A DNA stretch of 64,000 nucleotides from an uncultured Lachnospiraceae bacterium (GTDB taxonomy: Bacteria; Bacillota; Clostridia; Lachnospirales; Lachnospiraceae), in NCBI GenBank assembly GCA_947382415.1, contig CANCYO010000008.1, positions 1 through 64,000 of the forward strand, in the 5' to 3' direction. Made by a program: the position numbers and the translations under genes. The notes below the pieces were generated by a model, which was not told the DNA's origin, searched no databases, and saw only the letters and a program-made list of their open reading frames with translations. Positions 16,662 to 24,754 of the stretch are shown here, piece by piece. The number at the start of each line of letters is the position of its first letter. Within the stretch, counting starts at the first letter, position 1.

Positions 16662-19343
16662 ATGCTCGACAGACAATATCATCTCTATTCCGTGGACACG
16701 GCGAGTTTTTACAGCAATCACGAAAAAAATCTGCATGATCAAAACTTCCGTTTTCATACAGAACAGAAATACATAGAAGAGAAACTCTCCGCTCTGAAAA
16801 AGGTTTGCGCTTCTCCCGACACTGATCCGGAATATCAAAAGTGGCTGGAACTGAGAGAGCATAAACGCAGGAAAATCCGGGAGTCCAAGGAGAAGCTTCT
16901 CATGCTCCTCTCACATAAAGCGGCGCAAAACGAAGTTTCAGACGGGAACGACCATATCCGGGCACTTCGGGAGGACAGTCTGAACGATACACGCGTAGTC
17001 TCCGTGTTCGACTCCGCGCTGAGCCGGACCATCGGCATCGAACAGGATGAACTTACGGATACCATGGTGATCGTACAGATTTATTACTTTGACGTATTCC
17101 GCGACCTGTCCTTTTATGGGTTTATGTGGCGAGGCGAAAAATACCAGTACTTTACCTCGTCAGCCGGCCAGATCCGCCAGAAAAAAGCTGTATTTATTAA
17201 GGAATGCGTGTGGAACCGGATCAAACTGACTGTGATGTGCGGCCTTACCGTGGACAAGATCAACGCGCTGGGCGGAAACAATGTAAATAAACATCTGGCC
17301 TATATGGCTTTGGCCAATTCGGCAACCGACCAATGGAACGATTTTGACATTGACCGCACCATCGTCATAGAGGATTTTGAGACTGAAGTTTACGGAACCT
17401 TTGATTTTGTGGATGAGACAGATTATTCCATAACAAGAAAAACCGGCGCCGTTCCCATCACTCACACAGACGGAGCCGGAATGATGCTTCCCTGCGTCTC
17501 CCGTAAAAACTTTATGTTTCGAGCCCCCTGGATCAAGGGCCTTCTGGGTGTGTTTGATTTCAGAAAGTTTATTGAGACCACTGGCTGTTCCCCTGTCGTC
17601 ACAGACATATACGGCAGGGAACACAATGTGATAGACGAGGACATTCAGATCATTTTTACCAAAAGCCAGTTTAAAATGTACCGCTACTATGCTTCCTGGG
17701 ACGAGTACAAGACCTCTTTTAAAACATACGGATGCAGCGCTGGAAGATGCAATATCGAAGAGGACCGCATCAAACATGCAAAGCTCAATTATCAAATGCT
17801 TCAGACGCTCACAGACGTCACCGATCAGGAGGCCGATCTTTTGACCCGCAGCTCGGCAGAGCGGATCAACAATATCTGCAACTCAAAAGAAACCATGATG
17901 GAGGTCCTGGGCATCACTCCCTGCAACACGGATATGACCCCCTTCCAAAAAGCCGTGAAACGCTACCCCGCCCTGCTGAATGACACTTACACAAAAGATA
18001 TCCTTCGCGAGATCAAAGACAGTCTGGTCAAAAAATACCGCAGCGGGAAGCTCGAGATTGTCGGAAAATATACCTTTCTGCTGCCCGATTACTATGCCGC
18101 CTGCCAATACTGGTTTGGCGGGATCAGAGAGCCCGAAGGTCTACTGGCGGACGGAGAAGTATTCTGCCGCCTGTTCCGGCAATACAACAGACTGGACTGC
18201 CTCAGAAGCCCGCATCTCTACAGAGAACATGCCATACGCTGCAATACTGCCTCCCACACGTACGGAGAACGGGCACACAAGCTTGCGGAGTGGTTTGTCA
18301 CCGACGGGATCTATGCCGGCTGCCATGATCTGATCAGCAAGCTCCTGATGTATGACGTGGACGGCGACAAGGCTCTGGTGGTGGCAGACCCGGATTTCGT
18401 CCGCATCGCCCGGCGGAATATGAGCGGAATCGTACCTTTATATTATAATATGCGCAAAGCCGAGCCCACCGCCATCAGTCCCCAAAGCATTTATGACGGA
18501 CTGCACGCCGCTTTCACAGGGGGCAATATCGGCACCTACAGCAATCACATCTCCAAGATCTGGAATGACGATGTCTTTTTATACGGCACGGAACAGGAAA
18601 AACAGGATGCGCTGGACTGCATTAAGAGATTGTGCTGCCAGAATAATTTTGTCATCGACTATGCCAAAACCTTATACAAACCGGAATTCCCGCCGGAAAT
18701 ACAAAAGGCCATTGCCCGCTACACCGGAAACCGGCTTCCTGCGTTCTTTACCTATGCCAAGGACAAATCCGCCTCCCAGGTGAGGGAGCGCAATGCCAGC
18801 CTCGTAAACCGGATCTGCGAACGCATACCGGACAAGCCCATCAACACCCGCGGTCTGCACCTGGATAAACCGGAATACCGGAAAATGATGGCCCGGGATG
18901 CAACGGTCTGTGCCGGGGAAGTAGCCGCCCTCTATGACAGGCTGAACAGACAGTATCGCTATCTGATCAACCAGCAAAACACCGGAACAGGCAATCTGCG
19001 CTATACCGCCTGCAAAATCAGAGATGCCTTCCGGCAATGCGGATATTCGGACGAAACCATAACAGACATGCTGGTTGCTTATCTATATGGCCACAACAAG
19101 CGCTACAAACAATTACTGTGGCTGTGCTACGGCGAACGGATTCTACACAATCTGGAACAAAACATTGAAACAAAAAAGACCAAACTGCTGCAATGCACCG
19201 ACTGCAGCGAATGGATGGAGCTTCCCGCCTGCTCAAAGACCCGGCGATGCGATAAGTGCCGGGCCGCCTTCCAGAGACAGAAGACCAGACTGCGTGTGCA
19301 GCGGTGCCGGCAAAGACAAACTAAAAAGGAGGACCTCACATGA
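16662..19343 (+). CDS. Single-chain two-barrel RNA polymerase (YonO/QDE-1-like) with C-terminal zinc ribbon
   Basis: 893 residues. The key motif is MYDVDGDKALVVADPDF with D565, D567, D569: the DxDGD metal-binding triad of the beta'-like barrel in cellular, YonO and QDE-1/RDR polymerases. It is preceded by LRSPHLYREHAIR (R515 onward), like the RNPxLHPGD segment before the catalytic motif in eukaryotic RdRPs. SRKNFMFRAPWIKGLLGVF (K282, K292) fits the Lys-bearing beta-like barrel. The C-terminus adds a CxxC-CxxC ribbon (C845, C848, C863, C866) and a basic tail. SPbeta YonO is a DNA-dependent RNA polymerase for phage late genes; I infer the same for the tail genes here. There is no Argonaute or other RNAi gene nearby. 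Overlaps the next gene by 4 bp. Confidence 0.8.
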   Translation: MLDRQYHLYSVDTASFYSNHEKNLHDQNFRFHTEQKYIEEKLSALKKVCASPDTDPEYQKWLELREHKRRKIRESKEKLLMLLSHKAAQNEVSDGNDHIRALREDSLNDTRVVSVFDSALSRTIGIEQDELTDTMVIVQIYYFDVFRDLSFYGFMWRGEKYQYFTSSAGQIRQKKAVFIKECVWNRIKLTVMCGLTVDKINALGGNNVNKHLAYMALANSATDQWNDFDIDRTIVIEDFETEVYGTFDFVDETDYSITRKTGAVPITHTDGAGMMLPCVSRKNFMFRAPWIKGLLGVFDFRKFIETTGCSPVVTDIYGREHNVIDEDIQIIFTKSQFKMYRYYASWDEYKTSFKTYGCSAGRCNIEEDRIKHAKLNYQMLQTLTDVTDQEADLLTRSSAERINNICNSKETMMEVLGITPCNTDMTPFQKAVKRYPALLNDTYTKDILREIKDSLVKKYRSGKLEIVGKYTFLLPDYYAACQYWFGGIREPEGLLADGEVFCRLFRQYNRLDCLRSPHLYREHAIRCNTASHTYGERAHKLAEWFVTDGIYAGCHDLISKLLMYDVDGDKALVVADPDFVRIARRNMSGIVPLYYNMRKAEPTAISPQSIYDGLHAAFTGGNIGTYSNHISKIWNDDVFLYGTEQEKQDALDCIKRLCCQNNFVIDYAKTLYKPEFPPEIQKAIARYTGNRLPAFFTYAKDKSASQVRERNASLVNRICERIPDKPINTRGLHLDKPEYRKMMARDATVCAGEVAALYDRLNRQYRYLINQQNTGTGNLRYTACKIRDAFRQCGYSDETITDMLVAYLYGHNKRYKQLLWLCYGERILHNLEQNIETKKTKLLQCTDCSEWMELPACSKTRRCDKCRAAFQRQKTRLRVQRCRQRQTKKEDLT

Positions 19344-19675
19344 TCGTCACACAGGAAAACCTGATCAGACAGATAGCCGCCAGAGAAGACATGCATACAG
19401 AGCTTGTCCGGCAGATCTTCAAATCCGCGGAGGACCTGGTGTTCCAGTACCTTTCGTCCACTACCCCGTCCGAAAATACCATTGTCAAGATACTGGACGG
19501 GCTCAGCCTGGAATGCAATTACATCCCTGAAAAGCAGATCCACACCTACGACGATATCATCTGCCGCCCCCGCATCCGGGCCAGACCCCGGGTGACCAGA
19601 TACTACAACAGGAAACTCAACAATTTTAATGAATCTGTTAAAAATCCAGATAGAAAGGCCGGTGATCCAAAATGA
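19340..19675 (+). CDS. HU/IHF-like DNA-binding protein
   Basis: 111 residues. The first about 90 residues align by pattern with HU: a two-helix start (QENLIRQIAAREDMHTELVR, then FKSAEDLVFQYLSS), a strand region (IVKILDGLSLECNYIP), a basic arm-like stretch (CRPRIRARPRVTRYYN) and a final helix start (RKLNNFNES). Divergent, so the call is tentative. It overlaps the RNA polymerase gene by 4 bp and the next gene by 4 bp. In phage SPbeta an HU homologue (YonN) is also encoded next to the YonO polymerase. Confidence 0.55.
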   Translation: MIVTQENLIRQIAAREDMHTELVRQIFKSAEDLVFQYLSSTTPSENTIVKILDGLSLECNYIPEKQIHTYDDIICRPRIRARPRVTRYYNRKLNNFNESVKNPDRKAGDPK

Positions 19676-20412
19676 AACAGGATGCGTTAAAAATATACAG
19701 AGGAGAGGACTTCGTGGTGTCAGACCATATCACGGTCCATCAGGCCACGCTCAATGAAATATGCGATTATGGAGAGTGCGAATATTACTCCATGATCTAT
19801 CAACTCACTGCCACCCCCCAGTCCATGAAAGTGCAATTGTGGGATATCGGCATTGATTATACCCGGATCAGTCCCTTTGAGTTGTTTTATCATATTTTAT
19901 ACAGGCTCTATCCACAGGAGAGGACCGCGATTCTGTTCGGCGGCCTGGATCTCACCAGATTCAAACAGGGACAGCGCCGGGACACCGGCGCGCCGGTGCT
20001 GTATCAGAGCATCTGCGGAGAATCCGTATTTTGGGACGAATACACATACGATATCATCATGGACTATCTGCGACAGAGCCATATGATTCATAAGGATGAA
20101 AAGCTGCCTGCAAACGAGACCACCAAAATGATCCTCATCGAAGACGCCCGGGAGGAGGCAAAACGCAATGAGGACAGAGAATATCACTCCCAGTTAAAAA
20201 ACCTCATCTCCTCCATGGTCAACAGCGAGGGCTTTAAATATGACCACTCCCGTGTCTGGGATATGAAAATAAACGCCTTTATGGATTCCGTGAAAAGAAT
20301 CTCCAAAATAAAAAATGCGGAGCTGCTGCTGCAATCCGGCTATTCCGGTTTCGGCGTGAGCCTGAAGGATATCGATAAAAAGCAATTGGACTGGCTGGGT
20401 GAGCTCGAATAA
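19672..20412 (+). CDS. Conserved-type protein of unknown function upstream of the major tail protein
   Basis: 246 residues, not recognised. The N-terminal about 130 residues look globular (VSDHITVHQATLNEICDYGE, then FELFYHILYRLYP). A charged helical C-terminus follows (IEDAREEAKRNEDREYHSQL, then a helix with MKINAFMDSVKRISKIKNAE). The position, between the polymerase/HU genes and the putative tail-tube gene, would suit a tail-assembly or tail-completion protein, but no motif supports this. Overlaps the HU-like gene by 4 bp. Confidence 0.5.
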   Translation: MKQDALKIYRGEDFVVSDHITVHQATLNEICDYGECEYYSMIYQLTATPQSMKVQLWDIGIDYTRISPFELFYHILYRLYPQERTAILFGGLDLTRFKQGQRRDTGAPVLYQSICGESVFWDEYTYDIIMDYLRQSHMIHKDEKLPANETTKMILIEDAREEAKRNEDREYHSQLKNLISSMVNSEGFKYDHSRVWDMKINAFMDSVKRISKIKNAELLLQSGYSGFGVSLKDIDKKQLDWLGELE

Positions 20413-20480
20413 ACCCTTCTAAACTGCAGTCCCGACGCCATGCACTCCATTCTGTAACGCGATGTGAATCCCATTAAAAA

Positions 20481-20537
20481 AGTCCACTGCGCATGGACGG
20501 ACTAAAAAGAAGCGGATCAAAATAGTCCATTTCCGCT
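20481..20537 (+). promoter_or_regulatory. Leader with two hairpins ahead of the major tail protein gene
   Basis: agtccactgcgcatggac (20481-20498) folds via gtcca/tggac, or via agtcc with ggact (20499-20503). A second hairpin pairs agcgga (20511-20516) with tccgct (20532-20537), and agtcca recurs inside its loop. It lies in the 202-bp gap 20413-20614. Possible attenuator, processing site or element-specific promoter region; no sigma-A boxes seen. Confidence 0.35.
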
Positions 20538-20614
20538 GGGCCATGTTTTGTGCATATAAGGGAAACAGAAAATCCCGATTCATTTACTTATCCACATATA
20601 AAGGAGGAACAACT

Positions 20615-21412
20615 ATGAATTTTAATCCCAATGAATTGATTCTCGAGAAGATCAGAGCCGTGGAGGAATACGATCCCGCAACCAATGAGCTGACCGGAAG
20701 ATATACCCAGATCGAAGAGCCCAGTCTCAAGACCAGCGCCGACGCAATGGAAGTCACCGACAGCATGGGCGCCACCATCCAGACCTTCTACAATGCCCAG
20801 AAGGGTACTTTCGACTTCACCAACTCCCTCTTCTCTCTGGATCTTGCCGCTTCCCAGTACGGCTCCGACAAAGTTGTGGCCACTGACGATCAGAAGATTC
20901 GCATCCCGGTGTCCGAGGTCATCACCATCGGTGCAGACCACACTGCCGTACTGAAATATGTCCCTGTGGGCACTGCCGGCGCAGAGGTCAAATACGTAAA
21001 AGTCATCAACGAGAACAATACCTTCGGCGAGACTTACGAGGTTGCCGCCACAGCCGGCGAGGGCAAGTTCACCATCGACGCGGCAGCGAAGACCATCACG
21101 CTTCCCGAGGGCGTCACAGGTAGAGTATTTGTAAACTATGAGAAGGAATCCTCCTCCGCCGTTCAGGTTGTGAAGAAGACCGACAGCGTACCTGAGGTCA
21201 AGACCCTGCTGATCCATGCCATCTTCCATGATCCCTGCAATCAGAATCTGGTATACGCCGGCGTCATCAGATGTCCCAGAGCACAGATCGATCCCTCCAG
21301 CACCGAGCTGTCCCTGAAGGCCGACGGCAAGCATGCAGCATCCTATGTGCTGAGCAAGGAATACTGCTCCGACGACAGCAGACTGTTCGACATTCTGGTC
21401 TCCGAGGACTGA
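20615..21412 (+). CDS. Probable major tail (tube) protein
   Basis: 265 residues, acidic, few cysteines, beta-rich. It contains VTDSMGATIQTFYNAQKGTF and ends with a segment resembling phage tube proteins (IRCPRAQIDPSSTELSLKAD, then a DILVSED terminus). AAAGGAGG precedes the ATG at optimal spacing, suggesting strong translation, and it is set apart from its neighbours by a structured leader. Its order before the holin and tape-measure genes fits the tube protein of a long non-contractile tail. A capsid protein is a less likely alternative, since no portal, protease or terminase is present. Confidence 0.6.
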   Translation: MNFNPNELILEKIRAVEEYDPATNELTGRYTQIEEPSLKTSADAMEVTDSMGATIQTFYNAQKGTFDFTNSLFSLDLAASQYGSDKVVATDDQKIRIPVSEVITIGADHTAVLKYVPVGTAGAEVKYVKVINENNTFGETYEVAATAGEGKFTIDAAAKTITLPEGVTGRVFVNYEKESSSAVQVVKKTDSVPEVKTLLIHAIFHDPCNQNLVYAGVIRCPRAQIDPSSTELSLKADGKHAASYVLSKEYCSDDSRLFDILVSED

Positions 21413-21431
21413 CCGCCAGATAAAGCGATAA

Positions 21432-21749
21432 ATGAATACACAGATCAATACACAAAACACGACACAGATGAATACGCAAAGCAATATTCAGATCAACGCG
21501 CGCTGCAAAATATGCGGTAAAGGCTACTATATCTGCAATTCCTGCCGGAAATCCCAGCGTACAAACCCCTGGCAGACCGTCACGAACAGCATGGAGCATT
21601 ACAAGATCTATCTGGCCGTCCATCATTATACCATATCCGGCGATAAAACAGCCGCCGCAGCGGAACTGCAAAACTGTGACTTATCCGGGCAGGAATCCTT
21701 CCTGCCCGAAATCCAATCTGCCATCAAAGAGATCCTTGCCGGATCCTGA
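21432..21749 (+). CDS. Small zinc-finger protein of unknown function
   Basis: 105 residues. An Asn/Gln/Thr-rich start of low complexity (MNTQINTQNTTQMNTQSN) is followed by a CKICGKGYYICNSC zinc knuckle and a helical C-terminus (YLAVHHYTISGDKTAAAAEL). Position between the tail protein and the cysteine desulfurase would suit a tail-assembly chaperone or a metal/sulfur-handling partner, but neither is shown by sequence. The poor N-terminus leaves the exact start uncertain. Confidence 0.5.
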   Translation: MNTQINTQNTTQMNTQSNIQINARCKICGKGYYICNSCRKSQRTNPWQTVTNSMEHYKIYLAVHHYTISGDKTAAAAELQNCDLSGQESFLPEIQSAIKEILAGS

Positions 21750-21771
21750 TCTGCGGGAGGAGGTGATTCCC

Positions 21772-22878
21772 ATAAAAAACATTTATCTCGACCACGCCGC
21801 TGCCACCCCCCTGTCACAGGAGACCAAAGAATATCTGATCTCGCTGCTGGACACCTATGGCAATCCCTCCTCCCTACACTCCCTGGGAGGGCAGGCAAGA
21901 CAGCTTCTGTCCTCCGCACGGGAATCCGCCGCCCGGTTTATCAACGCCCGGCCCGACCGGATCTGCTTTACGGGCAGCGGATCTGCGTCCAACACTCTGG
22001 CAATCAAAGGCTGCTCTGCCGAATATAACTGCCGCATCCTCTACTCCCCCACCGCACACAAATCCATTCTGAACTGTGCCAAGGACTGCCCTCACAGCCA
22101 TCCCCTGACAGTGGACCGACAGGGTGCGATCATTCTGTCGGATCTGGAAAAACTGCTGGACGCCGGTGATACCCCTGCTCTGGCAGTGATCGACTACGCC
22201 AGTTCAGAGCTCGGCACCATACAGGACGTCCAAACGATCATTGATCTGGTCCACTCCCGCCGGGGGCTGGTCTTCCTGGACTGCACCGGCAGCATCCCCA
22301 CGATTCCGGTGGACGTAAACACATTAGATGCGGACATGCTGGCCTTCTCAGCCCACAAACTCGGCGCTCTCAAAGGCTGCGGCGTCCTCTACAAAAAGCC
22401 CGGTGTCAAACTGAAGCCTCTGGTCTACGGCAGTCAGGAGCAGGGACTTTGGGGCGGCACCGAAAATATCCTTGGCATCGCCTCTCTGGGCACAGCCCTC
22501 CGACAATATGACTACGCTTCCGTATCTCCCCGGAATCGGGATTATGTCTATGACTATGTCCGGCACAACATCCCCGACAGCTATCTGGTGGGCAGCCCGG
22601 TGAAACGGCTTCCACACAATCTGTATCTGTGTTTTCGCGGCGTGGACGGAGAGAGCCTGATGATCCTGCTGGACTTAAAGGGCATTCAGGTGTCCACCGG
22701 CTCTGCCTGCAACAGCCAAAGCCGCACCGCTTCCGCCGCACTGTCCGCCATCGGAATGGACGAGGCAGATATCCACAGCTGCATCCGCTTAAGCTTCAGC
22801 GGCAGAGAAACCCCGGACGAGCTGGATTATGTGTGCCGGACATTAAAAGAAGCTGTGGACAGGCTCCGGGACCCGTAA
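21772..22878 (+). CDS. Cysteine desulfurase (NifS/IscS family) inside the tail element
   Basis: About 368 residues. NIYLDHAAATPLS start, His in YSPTAHKSIL, PLP-binding lysine in SAHKLGALKGCG (K196) and catalytic cysteine in STGSACNSQS (C313) are all present, so the enzyme looks intact. It would convert cysteine to alanine plus an enzyme persulfide. The start is unusual: a full AGGAGGTGAT ribosome site (21758-21767) precedes ATA at 21772, where the homologous initiator would be. A GTG at 21763 is buried in the ribosome site, and the ATG at 21676 lies inside the preceding gene. No scaffold, tRNA-thiolation or dnd genes accompany it. Its job in a tail element is unknown. Confidence 0.85.
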   Translation: MKNIYLDHAAATPLSQETKEYLISLLDTYGNPSSLHSLGGQARQLLSSARESAARFINARPDRICFTGSGSASNTLAIKGCSAEYNCRILYSPTAHKSILNCAKDCPHSHPLTVDRQGAIILSDLEKLLDAGDTPALAVIDYASSELGTIQDVQTIIDLVHSRRGLVFLDCTGSIPTIPVDVNTLDADMLAFSAHKLGALKGCGVLYKKPGVKLKPLVYGSQEQGLWGGTENILGIASLGTALRQYDYASVSPRNRDYVYDYVRHNIPDSYLVGSPVKRLPHNLYLCFRGVDGESLMILLDLKGIQVSTGSACNSQSRTASAALSAIGMDEADIHSCIRLSFSGRETPDELDYVCRTLKEAVDRLRDP

Positions 22879-22930
22879 ACCATAAACCTGACAGAAACAT
22901 ACTGACAGAAAACAGCAACAATCAATCACC

Positions 22931-23010
22931 ACATGGGCACATGGGCACATGGACACATGGACGCATGGACACATGGACACATGGACGCATGGACACATGG
23001 AAACATGGAA
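22931..23010. repeat. 8-bp tandem repeat, ten copies
   Basis: Ten consecutive 8-bp units: acatgggc twice, then acatggac or gcatggac six times, then acatggaa twice. It lies in the 159-bp gap between the cysteine desulfurase and holin genes. The unit is not a multiple of three, is not in a supported reading frame, and is prone to slippage. Confidence 0.95.
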
Positions 23011-23037
23011 TGAAATAGAAAGGAAGAATTTCTGCAT

Positions 23038-23352
23038 ATGAATGAAAACCTGTTTCAGATCATCCTCATGATCATTCCCATACTCAGCACCGTCATCACC
23101 TATTTTGTGATTCCCTATATCCGGGCAAACATCGACACCGAGAAACTGGCTCAGTATAAGGAATGGGCCTCACTGGCGGTAAAAACGGCGGAAATGCTCT
23201 GGCAGGAAACCGGACACGGCAAAGATAAAAAGCAATATGCCGTGGATTTTCTGGACCGCACCGTCAACGCCCGTAAGAGAGTCATCTCCAAAGAACAGAT
23301 TAACGTGCTGATCGAAGCTGCCGTGAAACAGATGAAGGAGGACTCAAAATGA
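23038..23352 (+). CDS. Phage holin, LLH family
   Basis: 104 residues. One N-terminal membrane helix (FQIILMIIPILSTVITYFVI, residues 6-25) is followed by a charged amphipathic region with the family's KEWASLAVKTAEMLWQE and a C-terminal EQINVLIEAAVKQMKE helix. LLH holins make the membrane lesion that lets the endolysin reach the wall. It overlaps the amidase gene by 4 bp, giving a lysis cassette that could release particles. Confidence 0.85.
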   Translation: MNENLFQIILMIIPILSTVITYFVIPYIRANIDTEKLAQYKEWASLAVKTAEMLWQETGHGKDKKQYAVDFLDRTVNARKRVISKEQINVLIEAAVKQMKEDSK

Positions 23353-23888
23353 AAATCAATATCCACGCCGGCCACAACCCGGACGGCAAAATCGCCTGCG
23401 GCGCGGCAGGACTCATCCGCGAATCGACAGAAGCCCGCATCGTCAAGGACAAGGTTCTCTCCATCCTGAGAGCCCAGGGCCATACTGTATATGACTGCAC
23501 AGTAGACAACGGGACATCCCAAAACGATGTGCTCAGAAAAATCGTGTCCCTGTGCAACGCCCACCCCGTGGATCTCGACGTCAGCATCCATTTCAACGCG
23601 GGCGCAAACAAAACGGCAAACGGCCGCACCACCGGAACCGAGGTCTATGTGTACTCCGCCTCCTCCAGGGCAAAGGAAGCCGCCCGGCGTGTCGCCGGCG
23701 CAATCTCCGCCCTGGGCTTTCAAAACCGTGGCGTGAAATACAGATCTTCACTGTATGTACTGAAACACACCAAGGCCCCCGCCCTGCTGATCGAGGTCTG
23801 CTTTGTGGACGATCCCGACGACGTGAGAATCTATGACGCCGATCGGACTGCACAGGCCATCGCACAGGCACTCACGGCAACCAAATGA
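23349..23888 (+). CDS. N-acetylmuramoyl-L-alanine amidase (Amidase_3 endolysin)
   Basis: 179 residues: catalytic domain only, no wall-binding repeats or signal peptide. Zinc ligands and catalytic residues are recognisable: HAGH near the N-terminus (H6), E25 in LIRESTEAR, His in VSIHFNAGAN and Glu in LLIEVCFVDDPDD. It would cut the amide bond between MurNAc and the stem peptide. It is translated together with the holin (ATGA overlap) and needs it for export. Length is standard for a minimal phage amidase. Confidence 0.9.
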   Translation: MKINIHAGHNPDGKIACGAAGLIRESTEARIVKDKVLSILRAQGHTVYDCTVDNGTSQNDVLRKIVSLCNAHPVDLDVSIHFNAGANKTANGRTTGTEVYVYSASSRAKEAARRVAGAISALGFQNRGVKYRSSLYVLKHTKAPALLIEVCFVDDPDDVRIYDADRTAQAIAQALTATK

Positions 23889-23909
23889 CAGGAAAGGCAC
23901 AGATACACA

Positions 23910-24545
23910 ATGGACGCGATAACAGAATTGACCAGAATCAACTTCCCCTCTCTGTTTCTCTCAGTCTTTATGACACTCATGGGCATAAAAGCCATCGTAT
24001 CCATTCTGGAATGGACAGTCGGTAAACTTGGCCTTGAGACGAAATGGATGCGCAAAAAACGGGAAGAACAGGAACTGCTGCTCCAGACTTCACGAAACCT
24101 CACGGCCCTGCAGGCACAGCACCTGCATGATATGGAAGAATCCAATCTGCATAACGAACGCTTAAGCGATTCACTGTCGGCCTTTATGAAGGAAATAAGC
24201 CAATCCATGGCCCAGACACAAACCCAGATCAGCCAGATCGTGGAACGCAATCTCGGCGAAGACCGGCAGATCGATAATCTGATGATCGCCCAGCGGGAGG
24301 TGCTGGCAGATAAAATCAACGAAAAATATAAACTCTATATCTCTATCAACGGCATCCCCGAAGACGAGCTGGAAGAATTCACCAATCTCCACACCGCCTA
24401 CAAAGGCGTGGGAGGCAATCACAGCGGAGACGCCAAATATGAATACTGCATGCGCCATCTGCGCGTGATACCCGTGGCCAACAAATGGCTGAAGCCGGAT
24501 CAGACTATCGACAATAACATTCAGGAAAAGGAGCACACACTATGA
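23910..24545 (+). CDS. Membrane-anchored coiled-coil protein of the lysis/tail region
   Basis: 211 residues. One hydrophobic helix (about 14-35, FLSVFMTLMGIKAIVSIL) is followed by a long Gln/Glu-rich coiled coil (about 50-150) and a small globular end with YISINGIPEDELEEF. It could be a second holin, a spanin-like protein or a tail-assembly factor; I do not recognise the family. It overlaps the following gene by 4 bp, as do most genes in this stretch. Confidence 0.5.
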   Translation: MDAITELTRINFPSLFLSVFMTLMGIKAIVSILEWTVGKLGLETKWMRKKREEQELLLQTSRNLTALQAQHLHDMEESNLHNERLSDSLSAFMKEISQSMAQTQTQISQIVERNLGEDRQIDNLMIAQREVLADKINEKYKLYISINGIPEDELEEFTNLHTAYKGVGGNHSGDAKYEYCMRHLRVIPVANKWLKPDQTIDNNIQEKEHTL

Positions 24546-24754
24546 TCAGATATTATTTGAGAAAAAAGAAAGCAGAGTGGAAGGTAAAAGCAGTCCTTTA
24601 TGAAGCTCTGGGCGGCCTTCTGGACGATCAGAAAGAGCTGATCGACTTTGCCCGCAGACTGTACGCCGCACTGAAGGATGTGCCCGCAGAAAAGCTTCAG
24701 GCAGAATTGATCGCAAAGCTTGCGGATATCATCAGCAAGGAGGAAAGCGTATGA
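24542..24754 (+). CDS. Small helical protein preceding the tape measure
   Basis: 70 residues, predicted helical and charged (KKKAEWKVKAVLYEALGGLL, then KELIDFARRLYAALKDV). Not recognised. It is tightly packed between the coiled-coil protein and the tape-measure start (4-bp overlap on both sides), a position often taken by tail-assembly chaperones. Confidence 0.45.
   Translation: MIRYYLRKKKAEWKVKAVLYEALGGLLDDQKELIDFARRLYAALKDVPAEKLQAELIAKLADIISKEESV

Noticed and set aside
16662..19343. RNA-interference-type RNA-dependent RNA polymerase system
   Set aside because: The protein resembles the QDE-1/YonO fold, but no Argonaute, Dicer-like or helicase partner is present. The phage-tail context favours a YonO-like transcription role.
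21772..22878. DNA phosphorothioation (Dnd/Ssp) system
   Set aside because: A DndA-like desulfurase alone is not enough; no dndB/C/D/E or ssp genes are in the window.
22931..23010. CRISPR array
   Set aside because: The units are 8 bp and contiguous, with no spacers and no cas genes nearby.
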